A program made the position numbers and the translations under genes. From Sulfidibacter corallicola (GTDB taxonomy: Bacteria; Acidobacteriota; Holophagae; Acanthopleuribacterales; Acanthopleuribacteraceae), in assembly GCF_017498545.1 (NCBI RefSeq), contig NZ_CP071793.1, forward strand, positions 8,178,256 to 8,242,255: DNA of 64,000 nucleotides, read 5' to 3'. Below are positions 17,342 to 28,082 of the stretch, in pieces; the first letter of the stretch is position 1; each line of letters opens with the position of its first letter. The notes beneath the pieces were generated by a model, which saw only the letters and a list, made by a program, of their open reading frames with translations, did not search any database and had not been told where the DNA came from.

Positions 17342-20300
17342 ATGGCAGTGAAGCAGTCGGATCCAAAAATCACCGAACATGGAAACGGGCAGGCGCATCA
17401 TCGTCTGACACCTACCTATGAAACGCTGTTCGGCAGCACCGATTTCTATTCGGTGGAGGATTGGCGTTCGGTGTTTTCCCCAGCGGCCTACCTGGTCGCT
17501 TTGTTGAATACCCAACAGAAGTACATCGCGCCGTCTTCAGGCTCGGGATCGCTGTATCGACGCCGGCCCGACCTGTGGACCCTGCCGTTGGATGAGCGGC
17601 ATACCGACGTCATGGTTTCCAAGCTGGAAATCGTGAACGAGGTATTGCAGAAACAGCTCAAAAACCCGGATTTGGCCAAGCGTTCCTATCCTTTCAATCT
17701 GCCCTACAATGCCCCCTTGGATCAGGTTGGGGCGAGTCTGGGTCAAGCGGGGTCCAGCTTGCCCCGCCTGCGCAGAGACTTGGCGATCCCGCATGTGGAT
17801 ATGGACCAGGTGGCGATGGCACGGGAGGCCCTGAATCTCTCGCCGCAGCAATGGGCGCTCGTCAGCACGCCGCTGGACGAAACCAATCCGGTGGATGTCC
17901 AAAAGCTCTATGGTTATTATGGATTACCGGTGCCCAATTCTCCCTCGCCCGGCGATTTGACTTCCAAACTGAGTCGACTGGGGACCTTTCTCCAGCAAAC
18001 GGACCTCTCCCGAGATCAATTGCAGGCGCTACTGTTTCAAGACCTGAGCGATGCCGAACTGCATCCGAGCCGAGGCAAGCCTGAAAACGCTGGCTTTTTT
18101 ATCAACCGGGGTTCGGGTGATCCCCTCGGATTGGGGCCGGGCAGCCTCTCGATCAAGGCCGTATCCGATACCTCGTCGGGCACCGCCGCCATTACGCTCG
18201 ATGGGGAGCAAGTGTGTGGAGGAACGCAACACGGTATGTTTGTGGCGGTGATCGATCCTGCGAGCGGCGCCTTGCGGAGCACCCGCCGGTACGACCTCTA
18301 CGATTACGCTTTCGACCACAACGACGGGCCTGACCTCTCGCATGTCATGGAGCTTTTGGTCAATGACATCGAAGCCCTGCCCCGCGGAACCGTGGTCGTG
18401 GTGACCCTGGGCGACTACGGCACCGAAAATGTGTTGTTCTTCAAGGAGAACGTCTCCGAAGTGATGGTGACGCTGGGAAGTACCCAGATCTTCAACTTGA
18501 AAAAAGGGGACTCATGGGCGCTCATCGGCGTCAAAGGCGGCAAAGCGCTCTACGAAACCGTTCCCAGTCAGCAGTTAGCCACCGCTTCGGCGAACCTGTC
18601 CTACGCAAACGGTGCCCTGACGCAGGTTACGTTCGAACGGTTGGATCGCATCCATCGATTTATCCGCCTGGCGCATGCGCTCGGGTGGTCATTCGCGGAT
18701 TTGGATTGGGCACTTCGGACGGCGGGCCTGATCGTCAACGCGGATCAGACGGTAGACACGGGTGCTCCGGTCATCAGCGACGCGGCCCTGCCTTTTCTGG
18801 CCTGGCTTCGCGGCCTGCAACGAACTCGCGGATTGTCGATCGGTCAAGCTTGTGCCCTGATCGGCACGCTCAAAAATTTCGGCACCAAATCGGGTCCCGC
18901 CTTTTTCCAGCAGGTCTTCAATGGGCCGGATGTCAAAAACCCGCCCAAGTGGTCGGATGATCCAACCTGGACGGTACCACAGCCCGGCGGCGCCGATCCT
19001 TCGCCGGCGGATCGAGCCATTCAAAATGCCTTGGCGGCCGCATTGAAACTCAGCCAGGACGACCTGCTCGCCATTGCCCGGTTGCTGGCAGCCAAAGAAC
19101 AGACAACCGCCTTGAAACTCGATCCCCAGACCCTCGCGATTTTCTATCGGCTCAGCCTGTTGTCCCAACTCACGAACCTCTCGCTCGAGGAGAGCCTCAC
19201 CGGCGCCGTCCTGATGGGCGATCCGACGGCAGGGTTGATGGACTACCTCAATTTCAATGGGCAATCCTTGCAGGGCAGCCAACTCCGGATCGTCGATCCG
19301 GCCAACCCTACCCACATCCTGGTCGATGGAACCGTCATCCAAAGCAAGGTGGCCCCGAATCCCAAGAGCCAAACCGTGACGATCACCATCGCGACTTCGG
19401 ATTCTCACCAACTGGGCTTGGTCGCGAAGCAGCAAAACAGAATGCTTGTCTTTGAGTCTCTCGCGATCGACAAAGAGAAGACGACGATCACCGGCCAGAA
19501 TGTCAATCGGTTTTGCTCGATCGATCTTTCGGGAAGCGGTGGCGACCCATTGGCCTCGAAGAACGGCGCCGAGGCCATGTGGACGATGCAGGCCTTGACC
19601 GAGTTCGTCACCTGGCAGGCATCCACGCCCTTTTCGATGCCCCAACTGCAATTCATCCTTCGGGGGTACAGCGAGGATCCCACCGTGCAAAACGAGGTGT
19701 TGGGTGCGGATGCGGTCACCAATTTCAAGGCGGGGCTGACGGTTGCCATCGAAAAAACACTGCTGACGCCCAAGGCATTTTTTCATGCGGTGAAGAACGA
19801 GCTCCAGGAAGCGCTCTCCAGCGTGTTGCAAAACGAGACCCTCATCGGCAATTTGGTGGGCGACGCAGGCTTTAAAAAGGAAGTCATCGATGCATCGGGC
19901 GGCGCCTTGACCCCGGGTGCCTCCAATGCCCAGGTCATCGCATATGTCGCCGCACAGTTCCAGGGGGCCCTGCCCCATGCCACGTCCCAGGCCGAGTCGA
20001 TGGCTGGCGACCTCTACGCACAGTTCCAAAAGGTGGGTCCGCCATTCATCGATGCCGACGCGATCGTGGCCTTCTCGGGCGAAAGCGGGAATCGGGACGC
20101 CGTCGAAGCGGCGATAGTGGCCGTGTTCACCCAAACCATGGCCGCTCTACTGGGGCTGTCGGGTTCATCTCCCGATCACCTGTCGTTCCGCACCTCGCTT
20201 TTCCTCTTTGCCGAGGTACAACGGCGCAACGAAAGGCCGCAAAAAGGCGATGACCTGACGACCGGCATCGTAGGGACCTTGAACCGTTACCAAGCCCTGC

Positions 20301-23300
20301 AACAAAAGACGTTTACCGAGCACTTGGCGGCACTGTACCATCTCGCCACGCCGATGGCGGCGGTTCTCCAGGATTGGGCCGACCTAAACCTGGAGAACAT
20401 GGTGGATTGGCAGACCCATCCCAAACCGCCGGAGCCTTCATTGCTCGGGTTTTTGGTCGGTCTCGTGCGCGAAGCGGGCGCGACCGCGGATCCCCGGAAG
20501 CAGGCGGCATTGGGGACGACCGTTCTGGAAACGCTGCGCAAACTCCAACAGGCGGCGATGCTCGTGACCGGGCTCTCCCTCTCGCCGGCCGAAGCCCGAT
20601 TCTTCAAACACGATTACCAGCCTACGGCCACGTACCCCATCTCGTTGGCTTCCGTCGAGACCATGCAGCAATTCGCCAACCTCGTCCACGACTTTCAGGA
20701 CACCCAAAACAATCTGTTGGGCATTTTGGCGAACACGACGGACGTACCGGACATCGCGGCCTTGGCGACCCTTACCGGATGGTCTCCCGGCTGGATCGAT
20801 ACCCTGAACGACGTGCTGTTTTCACCCGCTGGGTCGCCACGGCACCAATACACCGTGGCCGAGATCGCGCTGATGCAACGTTATGTGACCACCGCACGCC
20901 AACTGGGCGTCGATCTCACCACGCTGGTGCAACTGAGGCAGACGGATTACGCGACCGCAACCCCGACCGCCGTGGGCGGCTTGGCCGATGCGCTCTGGGC
21001 CGGCCTCCAGAAGCGAGGGAGGGCCAATTCCGACGCCGTGGTGAAGGTCCAAAACCAACTGAACGAAGCGTTGCGTGACCGCCTGGTGCCCCTGGCCATG
21101 GCCCAAACGGGCGTCTCGACGCCTCGTGCCCTCTACGAATACCTGTTGCTGGACGTGGAAGTCAGCGGTGTGGTGGAAACCTCCTGTGTCAAAGAAGCGA
21201 TTGGTGCGGTTCAGCTCTACATCTATCGGTGTTTGAACCATTTGGAACCGGGGGTGACGGTCGATCCCGGTTTGAACGAGCTTTGGGAATGGATGCACGC
21301 CTACCGCACCTGGCAGGCCAACCGCGAGGTCTTCTTCTACCCGGAAAATTACATTCAACCCGAGCTGCGCAAAGACAAGACGGCGCTGTTCACCAAGCTG
21401 GAACAGGACCTGCGCCAGGTGGACATGACCAACCCGGACAACGTGACCGCCGCCTTCCAGGAATACATGAACGGCTTCGCGGAGGTGGCCCAGCTCGATA
21501 TCGTGGGTGCGGCGGCGCATTCGTCCGTGACGGACGGCATGGTGACCAAGCAACTGTGTCTGATCGGCCGAACGGCGAGCCAGCCGGAACACTATTACTA
21601 TCGGGTGGCCACCTTCGAGCGAGCGCCGAATTCAGATCAATACAGCCCGGCGGATTGGGGCCAGTGGCAAAAAATGAATGTGCATTTGCAGCCGATCCTC
21701 CATCATTCGTCCCAAGCAGATAATATTAAGATATCCGGATTGACACCCATTTACGCGTTCGGAAAGTGGTACTTGTTTTGGGTGGAAAAACAGAAGTCCG
21801 GTCAGGATTCGCAAAAAAATTCGATCTACACCTACAAGATACAGTATTCCCATATGGACTTTCATCGGCGATGGGTTGCTGCCCAAACCCTGGAGAAACT
21901 CGAAGATTCGGACTTGGGAACCGGTTGGTCCGGTCGCGTCTTTCCCGTGTATTTCTACTCTGTGAAAACCTTATATGTATGCCTCACGGATTTCCAGAAG
22001 AACGGCAGTAATAAAATGTTCAGTATCTCCGAATCCGAGCTTTTCAGCGGTGGTATCGCCAGCAAGTACATGTGGCCTGCATACCCGAAATGGCTGGATT
22101 TGCCCGGCGAATTACAGGATTCAACCGCGACTCTATGGTGCAAAGGGTTATACGGTCACTCCTGGCCAAGTCCGACCCAATCCGTATCACAGTGGTTTTC
22201 GGTGGGTCCGACTCAGAAACCCACAACGCTTTGCGGTAACTTGTCCGTCCAAGCCGGGGTAGGTGTGTTCATTGACGGTACCTTAATGGAAAACACCAGC
22301 TTTCCGCCCTATTCATGTAACCATTTATGCCTCGTAAAGGACCAAGCATATTTCAATGGGTCGATGATTGGACGTGTAACCCCTGCAAAAACGAAAGGGG
22401 CTCCCATTCAGGTGCCGGGCATCTCGGAAGAGTTTGCGGGGCAAGTTCAAGAGCAGGTGGCCCAAAACGGTGCCTTGACCTTCGATCAAATTCAAGCGAT
22501 TTATGAAAATGGTAAAGACAAGGTTGTCGCGGATTTCGGTCGCGGTGGCTTTGCCCTTGCGAATAAGCAGAAACCTGAGATTCAGATCTTCGGGCAGCCC
22601 AACTGGTCTTTGGCTGCGTTCAGTGGTTCGGAATACTTGTTTGTCCCTCGCCCATTACCGGGCCACGGTGTGGCGCTGCAAACCCATCGCCTGAACAGTA
22701 CTGCCATCCGCACGCTGAGTGAACTGCTGCACCAACCCGACGGTCTCGATGCCCTGCTTTCCATTCGAGCCCAACGGGCGGCCGAGATACCTCTCGACCC
22801 CGCTTCGATCGATCCCAACAGCGTTCCCCAGGGAAGCTATCCTTCGAACCAAATCGATTTCACCCTCGACAGTGCCATGAGCAACTACTACTGGGAGCTG
22901 TTTTTCCACGTGCCTTTCCTGGTCGCGAACGAGCTCCATACCCACCAGCATTTCAGCGAGGCCAGGAATTGGTATCAATACATCTTCAATCCCACCGTGC
23001 CCCAGCCGGATTGGGATCTTGGGGATGAGGACGGCAATCCCAACGACCGGTACTGGCGCTTTTTAGGGCTGCGAAGCTGGCGCAACACCAGCTTGGAAAC
23101 CGAGCTTTTCGAAGGACCGATTCAGGAGTTGCTCAAAGATTCGAGCGACCCCACCCAGTTGAATCAATCCGATATCGATCCCTACGATCCCCAGGACATC
23201 GCCAAATACCGACCCATCGCCTACCAGAAATCCGTGGTCATGCACTACGTCGACAACCTGCTGGCATGGGGAGACATGCTCTTTCGCGAGAATACCCGCG

Positions 23301-26300
23301 AGACCCTCGCCGAAGCCGAAATGTTGTACGTGGCGGCCTACGACCTGCTGGGCCGAAAGCCGCAAGACCTGGGGCCTCAACCAACACATCCGATCAGGGA
23401 TCCGGGATCGGATTCAGCCATGCAGCAATATCTCGAGGGGAAAGCCGTCAACGCAGTCTTTCGCGATGGCGTGACCTTGGTCGTGGGCACGGGAATTGGG
23501 GATGCTGACAGACGCGGCCAAGGCTTGTGGATCTCGAAGGACGAGGGATCCACCTGGCGACAAGTCACCCGAGTGGCGCGCAATGCCACCCAAAATGTGG
23601 CCAAACCCGATCAAGCCCTGATCGGCTCGATCTTCGCCTTTGATGGAAACCTGTACGCGGCGACGACCGCCGCCAAACAGCCGGCGATTGCCAGCAAAGG
23701 TCTCTGGTGCAGTTCCGATGGCGGCGATAGCTGGGCCCAGGTCACCAAACTGAAGAACGGCGATGTCCTGTCCCATTTCGTGCATGACGGCACCCTGTTC
23801 ATCGGTACCAAAAACAACGGACTTTGGTCACTGAACGGTGGATCCTGGAGCCAAGTCACCCGGGTCACCGGGGTAACCAATCCCAAACAGGCCGAAATCG
23901 ACGTGATCCATCGAATAGGAGACGTGACCTTCGTCGGTACCCAAGGCGAGGGGCTTTGGGTTTCCTCGGACGACGGCGCCAGTTGGGGCGTGGTCCTCGA
24001 GGTCGAAGGTCATCCTCGAAATGCGGCCCATGAACCCTACGAGGCCCAGATCAATGTGATCTACGACGTGTCCAATCGGATTTATGTGGGGACCACCACC
24101 ATGGGTCTTTGGCTTTCGACGGATATGGGCACCTCCTGGCGTCAGGTCGTTGGAACCGAAAACCTCCACATCACCGCCGTCTTCAGTTCGGGGTCCCACG
24201 ACTTCGCGGGGACCTTGGGGGACGGCGTGCTGCGCTCCGGAGAGCAGGGCAAACCCTGGCAGGTGGTGATGCAGGCCAAGGGCACCGGTACCCAAAAGAG
24301 CGGGATCAGCAGTATCTATGGCATCGGCAATACCGTGCTCGTAGGTACCGATGGCTACCGTACCGGACTTTGGATCACCAAAAACGCCGGGGACACGTGG
24401 CAACGAGTTTCCGAGGTCGAGGATGTGGCAGCGCCGAAGGAAACCGACATCGACAGGCTGTATGCCGTCGGTTCCGCGATCTACGCCGCCACGAGTCAAG
24501 GGTTGTGGGAGTCCGACGACGGAGGCCAAACATGGATCGCCCTGGTCCCTAGGCAACAGGGGATGCAAGTGCGGACGTTCCTCGCCACCGAACATGCCCA
24601 CTATTTTGGTACCGGAACGCGTGGGTTATGGATGAAACCGGCGCCGGGTGCGAACCAAGACCCAATTCATGACTTCAACTACGGAAGCATCGCACCCCAA
24701 TGGTGGCAGTTCCCGATTCCGGGCGAGGATCCAATCGAAGCCGTTCTCGAAGTTGGCGAGACCCTGTTCGCAGGCCTGGGTAAGGATGCGCACGGTTCGA
24801 CCGGGAATGGTCTCTGGATTTCGAAGGATCTTGGGCTTTCCTGGAATCAGGTTACGAAGGTTTCCGGACTGAACCTGCCTAAAGATGCATCTATTCGGAG
24901 CATGTACCTTTTTCTGAACATAGTATGGGTCGTTTCAGATATGGGTTTGTGGTTTTCGCGGGATTTTGGTGCAACGTGGTCCTGGGATTCAAAGTTTGAG
25001 GACAAGGTGATTCATTCGATCCATGGCAGCGGTACCACCCTGTTCGTGGGAACCGCTGCACATGGTCTTTGGTACATGAATCCGGGTGAGCAATTTAAAC
25101 AAGTGACCAACGTGGCTCATGCCGGTGGTCCAGAAAACGCGATGGTCAGTAGAATCATTAGTTCCGGCAAAATAATGTGTGTCAGTTCGACCATCGGAGG
25201 ATGGTGGATTTCCGTCGATCATGGTGCCACTTGGACATCGACCTCCTACCTCGAGCAAAATGTCGTGACATGTGCCATCGTAGGAGATACGGTCTTCGCG
25301 GGAACGGGCGAGGGGAATGCAAAGATCCTGAAGTCCACCGATGGTGGAAAGACTTGGAGCGTACCCTTTAACCCTTCTTCTGGAGCGTACAAATGGGTTA
25401 TCGAGATTGAGGGTTTCGATGGCGGAATATTGGCCGCAATGGAAGATGGAACCGCCCTGATAAAGTCCGTCGATCAAGGAGAGACATGGAAAAAAGTGTG
25501 GCCGATAGGCGCTCCTTCGACCGTCGGGATGGTGAGCGCAATATTCAGCTCGAACAATACGCTTTACCTAGGCTTGTCCAGGTATCCCCACGGCCTCTAT
25601 GTTTCCCACGACTTCGGTGAACATTGGGAGGAGGTCGATAACCCGAACTTGGGAAGCCAAAATATCGTCGATTTTCATGCCATTGGCAGCAGCGTCTTCG
25701 CCCAAACCGAGGCCGGTCTCTGGGTTACCAAGGACAACGGGGCCACATGGCAGAGTGTGTTCCCGCCCGAAGGCCGGAACTTCGACATTTCGACCCTGTT
25801 CGTTTCGGATGATTCGATTCTCGTCGGCACCGAGCAGCATGGCCTCTGGATACAAGATTACCTGGATCCGTTCGGCATCCCCCGCAACCAGCAATTCCTC
25901 GCCTATTGGGACACCGTCCAGCAACGGCTCTACAACCTGCGCCACGGCCTGGACATCGAAGGGCGCAAGGACGTCCTGCCGCTGTTCCAGCCACCCATCG
26001 ACCCCATGGCGCTCGTGGCGGCGGGAGCCGCCGGCGAGGGCGTCGACCAGGTACTTTCCGCCCATAACGCCGTCATTCCCTTTTACCGGTTCACCGTCAT
26101 GGCGGGTCAAGCCAAGGCGGTGGCCCAAACGGTCGTTTCGCTGGGACAGACGCTGCTCGGCGCTCTCGAGAAAAAAGACGCCGAAAAACTGGCGCGCCTC
26201 TACAACAGCAACCAACAGAATATCCTCGATTTGACCCAGGCGACCAAACAGGACCAGGTACAGGCCGCCGAACAAAACCTCCAGGCACTGCAAGCGGGCC

Positions 26301-27991
26301 TGCAGGGAGCTTTGGCGCGGCAGAGTCACTACCAGGAACTCATCGCCAAAGGCTACTCCGCCGGCGAGACCGCCCAGATCGCCCTGCAGGGCGTGTCGAT
26401 CGCGCTGCTGACCGCCGGCCAGATTCCCAAGGGATTGGCCATCGCGGGTTATCTCATGCCCACGATCTTCGGGGTGGCCGATGGTGGCTTCAAACCCGGG
26501 GACGCCATCGCCTCGGCGGGCCAGGTGCTCGAGGGCGTCGGCAACGCCCTGGGTTCCGCCTCGGGCCTGGCCGGCACCATTTCCACTTTCCAACGTCGCG
26601 GCGAAGACTGGCAGCTCCAACTGAGTCTGGCGACCCACGACGTCCGTCAGATCAGCCTGCAGATCCTGGCCGCGCAATACCAAAAGCGGCTCGCCGAACA
26701 GGAGGTGGCCCTGCTCCAAAAGAACATCGAGCAAAACCAGAAGGTGGCCGAGTTCTACAAGGACAAGTTCACCAACGGCCAACTCTACCAATGGTACATC
26801 GGCAAAGTTGCCGGGCTGTATTTCCAGGCCTACCAACTGGCCCACGACATCGCGGTCCAAGCGGAAAATGCCTGGAAATTCGAGCACATCGGCCGTGTCG
26901 ACAACCCCACCAGTGCCGGTTTCATCAAGCCCGGCTATTGGAACGGTCTCCACCAGGGCCTACTGGCAGGGGAGTCCCTGATGCTCGACCTGCAGCGCAT
27001 GGAAAAGGCCTATAACGATCAACACGAACGCCGTCTGGAGATCTCCAAAACCATCTCTCTCGCCGCACTCGATCCCAAGGCGCTGTTGGATCTCGTCAAC
27101 GGGGGATCCTGTGTGTTCGACCTGGCCGAGCTGGATTTCGATTTCGATTTCCCCGGACACTTCTCGCGGCAAATCAAGACACTTTCCATCTCGATCCCCG
27201 CTGTGCTGGGACCCTACCAGAACATCCATGCCACCCTCACCCAGCTCTCCAACCGGATTGTCACGGCCGACGATACGGATGGGGAGATCGCCGTCAAAAG
27301 CCTGTGGGGCGCCGGGTCCGGAACGACGGAGCCCAATCAGGCGCTCAAGGTGGACGTGCGGCCCAGCCAGCAGGTGGCGCTGACTCGGGGAATCGACGAT
27401 TCGGGACTCTTCACGTTGAATTTCAACGACGAACGCTACCTGCCCTTTGAAGGCACCGGTGCGGTATCCAGTTGGCTCCTGGAAATGCCCAAACCGGAAA
27501 ACCCCTTTGATTTCAGTCAGATCACCGATGTGGTCATTCAAGTGAAATACACCGCAATGGCCGGGAACCGGGCCTTCAAGGCCTTTGTTCGAAACAACAG
27601 GCCCGCGTTCAATGGGGCCTCGTTGTTCTCCTTGGCCCAATTGCCCGGATGGCGTGCCTTCATCCAACCGAAGGGCGCGAAGCCGCTCTCGATCACCGTC
27701 GACCCGAGTCGGTTTCGACCCAACATGACCTCATGCGAGATCAAGGGCCTCGCCCTGTGGCTCGACGGCAAGCCTTCGAAGTCCCTGTCGCTCACCCTCG
27801 ATGCGGGCCAGACACCGCTCGACTTCTCCTTCAGTGCCGACCAGCGGTTGGTTACCAGAACGAAGCAGTCTCTTTCCGTCGCCAAACCTACCCAATGGAC
27901 GTTGGCGGTGACCCCCGGTTCGGATCTCGAGCAGATCGAAAACATTCTGCTCGGCATCCAATTCACCGACACCTCCAAATCGACGACCTGA
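17342..27991 (+). CDS. Tc toxin TcA subunit with embedded ILEI-like domain and Asp-box propeller insert
   Basis: The protein is 3549 aa from the ATG at 17342 (ribosome-binding site aggagaag). In-frame codons before it are not protein-like. TcA forms the pentameric receptor-binding and translocation pore of ABC toxins. Order of parts: the N-terminal TcA/VRP1 signature (TYETLFGSTDFYSVEDWRSV followed by FSPAAYLVALLN, residues 20-60). An ILEI/FAM3-like domain at about 257-410 (GMFVAVIDPASGALRSTRRYD, GDSWALIGVKGG). A helical shell. The ABC-toxin N region at about 1290-1400 (YRTWQANREVFFYPENYIQP). The neuraminidase-like domain at about 1400-1790. An insert of roughly 810 residues at about 2030-2840 with 16 Asp-box-like repeats (SKDEGSTW, SSDGGDSW, STDMGTSW, STDGGKTW, TKDNGATW and others). 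Then the canonical YWDTVQQRLYNLRHGLDIEG, the pore helices and the TcB-binding end (FDFPGHFSRQIKTLSISIPA). The TcB-TcC fusion follows after 91 bp and is probably co-transcribed. Usual TcA proteins are about 2300-2600 aa, so the insert explains the excess. No signal peptide is visible. Confidence 0.93.
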   Translation: MAVKQSDPKITEHGNGQAHHRLTPTYETLFGSTDFYSVEDWRSVFSPAAYLVALLNTQQKYIAPSSGSGSLYRRRPDLWTLPLDERHTDVMVSKLEIVNEVLQKQLKNPDLAKRSYPFNLPYNAPLDQVGASLGQAGSSLPRLRRDLAIPHVDMDQVAMAREALNLSPQQWALVSTPLDETNPVDVQKLYGYYGLPVPNSPSPGDLTSKLSRLGTFLQQTDLSRDQLQALLFQDLSDAELHPSRGKPENAGFFINRGSGDPLGLGPGSLSIKAVSDTSSGTAAITLDGEQVCGGTQHGMFVAVIDPASGALRSTRRYDLYDYAFDHNDGPDLSHVMELLVNDIEALPRGTVVVVTLGDYGTENVLFFKENVSEVMVTLGSTQIFNLKKGDSWALIGVKGGKALYETVPSQQLATASANLSYANGALTQVTFERLDRIHRFIRLAHALGWSFADLDWALRTAGLIVNADQTVDTGAPVISDAALPFLAWLRGLQRTRGLSIGQACALIGTLKNFGTKSGPAFFQQVFNGPDVKNPPKWSDDPTWTVPQPGGADPSPADRAIQNALAAALKLSQDDLLAIARLLAAKEQTTALKLDPQTLAIFYRLSLLSQLTNLSLEESLTGAVLMGDPTAGLMDYLNFNGQSLQGSQLRIVDPANPTHILVDGTVIQSKVAPNPKSQTVTITIATSDSHQLGLVAKQQNRMLVFESLAIDKEKTTITGQNVNRFCSIDLSGSGGDPLASKNGAEAMWTMQALTEFVTWQASTPFSMPQLQFILRGYSEDPTVQNEVLGADAVTNFKAGLTVAIEKTLLTPKAFFHAVKNELQEALSSVLQNETLIGNLVGDAGFKKEVIDASGGALTPGASNAQVIAYVAAQFQGALPHATSQAESMAGDLYAQFQKVGPPFIDADAIVAFSGESGNRDAVEAAIVAVFTQTMAALLGLSGSSPDHLSFRTSLFLFAEVQRRNERPQKGDDLTTGIVGTLNRYQALQQKTFTEHLAALYHLATPMAAVLQDWADLNLENMVDWQTHPKPPEPSLLGFLVGLVREAGATADPRKQAALGTTVLETLRKLQQAAMLVTGLSLSPAEARFFKHDYQPTATYPISLASVETMQQFANLVHDFQDTQNNLLGILANTTDVPDIAALATLTGWSPGWIDTLNDVLFSPAGSPRHQYTVAEIALMQRYVTTARQLGVDLTTLVQLRQTDYATATPTAVGGLADALWAGLQKRGRANSDAVVKVQNQLNEALRDRLVPLAMAQTGVSTPRALYEYLLLDVEVSGVVETSCVKEAIGAVQLYIYRCLNHLEPGVTVDPGLNELWEWMHAYRTWQANREVFFYPENYIQPELRKDKTALFTKLEQDLRQVDMTNPDNVTAAFQEYMNGFAEVAQLDIVGAAAHSSVTDGMVTKQLCLIGRTASQPEHYYYRVATFERAPNSDQYSPADWGQWQKMNVHLQPILHHSSQADNIKISGLTPIYAFGKWYLFWVEKQKSGQDSQKNSIYTYKIQYSHMDFHRRWVAAQTLEKLEDSDLGTGWSGRVFPVYFYSVKTLYVCLTDFQKNGSNKMFSISESELFSGGIASKYMWPAYPKWLDLPGELQDSTATLWCKGLYGHSWPSPTQSVSQWFSVGPTQKPTTLCGNLSVQAGVGVFIDGTLMENTSFPPYSCNHLCLVKDQAYFNGSMIGRVTPAKTKGAPIQVPGISEEFAGQVQEQVAQNGALTFDQIQAIYENGKDKVVADFGRGGFALANKQKPEIQIFGQPNWSLAAFSGSEYLFVPRPLPGHGVALQTHRLNSTAIRTLSELLHQPDGLDALLSIRAQRAAEIPLDPASIDPNSVPQGSYPSNQIDFTLDSAMSNYYWELFFHVPFLVANELHTHQHFSEARNWYQYIFNPTVPQPDWDLGDEDGNPNDRYWRFLGLRSWRNTSLETELFEGPIQELLKDSSDPTQLNQSDIDPYDPQDIAKYRPIAYQKSVVMHYVDNLLAWGDMLFRENTRETLAEAEMLYVAAYDLLGRKPQDLGPQPTHPIRDPGSDSAMQQYLEGKAVNAVFRDGVTLVVGTGIGDADRRGQGLWISKDEGSTWRQVTRVARNATQNVAKPDQALIGSIFAFDGNLYAATTAAKQPAIASKGLWCSSDGGDSWAQVTKLKNGDVLSHFVHDGTLFIGTKNNGLWSLNGGSWSQVTRVTGVTNPKQAEIDVIHRIGDVTFVGTQGEGLWVSSDDGASWGVVLEVEGHPRNAAHEPYEAQINVIYDVSNRIYVGTTTMGLWLSTDMGTSWRQVVGTENLHITAVFSSGSHDFAGTLGDGVLRSGEQGKPWQVVMQAKGTGTQKSGISSIYGIGNTVLVGTDGYRTGLWITKNAGDTWQRVSEVEDVAAPKETDIDRLYAVGSAIYAATSQGLWESDDGGQTWIALVPRQQGMQVRTFLATEHAHYFGTGTRGLWMKPAPGANQDPIHDFNYGSIAPQWWQFPIPGEDPIEAVLEVGETLFAGLGKDAHGSTGNGLWISKDLGLSWNQVTKVSGLNLPKDASIRSMYLFLNIVWVVSDMGLWFSRDFGATWSWDSKFEDKVIHSIHGSGTTLFVGTAAHGLWYMNPGEQFKQVTNVAHAGGPENAMVSRIISSGKIMCVSSTIGGWWISVDHGATWTSTSYLEQNVVTCAIVGDTVFAGTGEGNAKILKSTDGGKTWSVPFNPSSGAYKWVIEIEGFDGGILAAMEDGTALIKSVDQGETWKKVWPIGAPSTVGMVSAIFSSNNTLYLGLSRYPHGLYVSHDFGEHWEEVDNPNLGSQNIVDFHAIGSSVFAQTEAGLWVTKDNGATWQSVFPPEGRNFDISTLFVSDDSILVGTEQHGLWIQDYLDPFGIPRNQQFLAYWDTVQQRLYNLRHGLDIEGRKDVLPLFQPPIDPMALVAAGAAGEGVDQVLSAHNAVIPFYRFTVMAGQAKAVAQTVVSLGQTLLGALEKKDAEKLARLYNSNQQNILDLTQATKQDQVQAAEQNLQALQAGLQGALARQSHYQELIAKGYSAGETAQIALQGVSIALLTAGQIPKGLAIAGYLMPTIFGVADGGFKPGDAIASAGQVLEGVGNALGSASGLAGTISTFQRRGEDWQLQLSLATHDVRQISLQILAAQYQKRLAEQEVALLQKNIEQNQKVAEFYKDKFTNGQLYQWYIGKVAGLYFQAYQLAHDIAVQAENAWKFEHIGRVDNPTSAGFIKPGYWNGLHQGLLAGESLMLDLQRMEKAYNDQHERRLEISKTISLAALDPKALLDLVNGGSCVFDLAELDFDFDFPGHFSRQIKTLSISIPAVLGPYQNIHATLTQLSNRIVTADDTDGEIAVKSLWGAGSGTTEPNQALKVDVRPSQQVALTRGIDDSGLFTLNFNDERYLPFEGTGAVSSWLLEMPKPENPFDFSQITDVVIQVKYTAMAGNRAFKAFVRNNRPAFNGASLFSLAQLPGWRAFIQPKGAKPLSITVDPSRFRPNMTSCEIKGLALWLDGKPSKSLSLTLDAGQTPLDFSFSADQRLVTRTKQSLSVAKPTQWTLAVTPGSDLEQIENILLGIQFTDTSKSTT

Positions 27992-28082
27992 CGGTGGCGG
28001 TTCGGCGGGGCTCCAAGCGCTGCGCCGAACCGATCTCCGAGCGGAACTGCCTACCGACGACGCCATGACTGAGGGAGAAACG

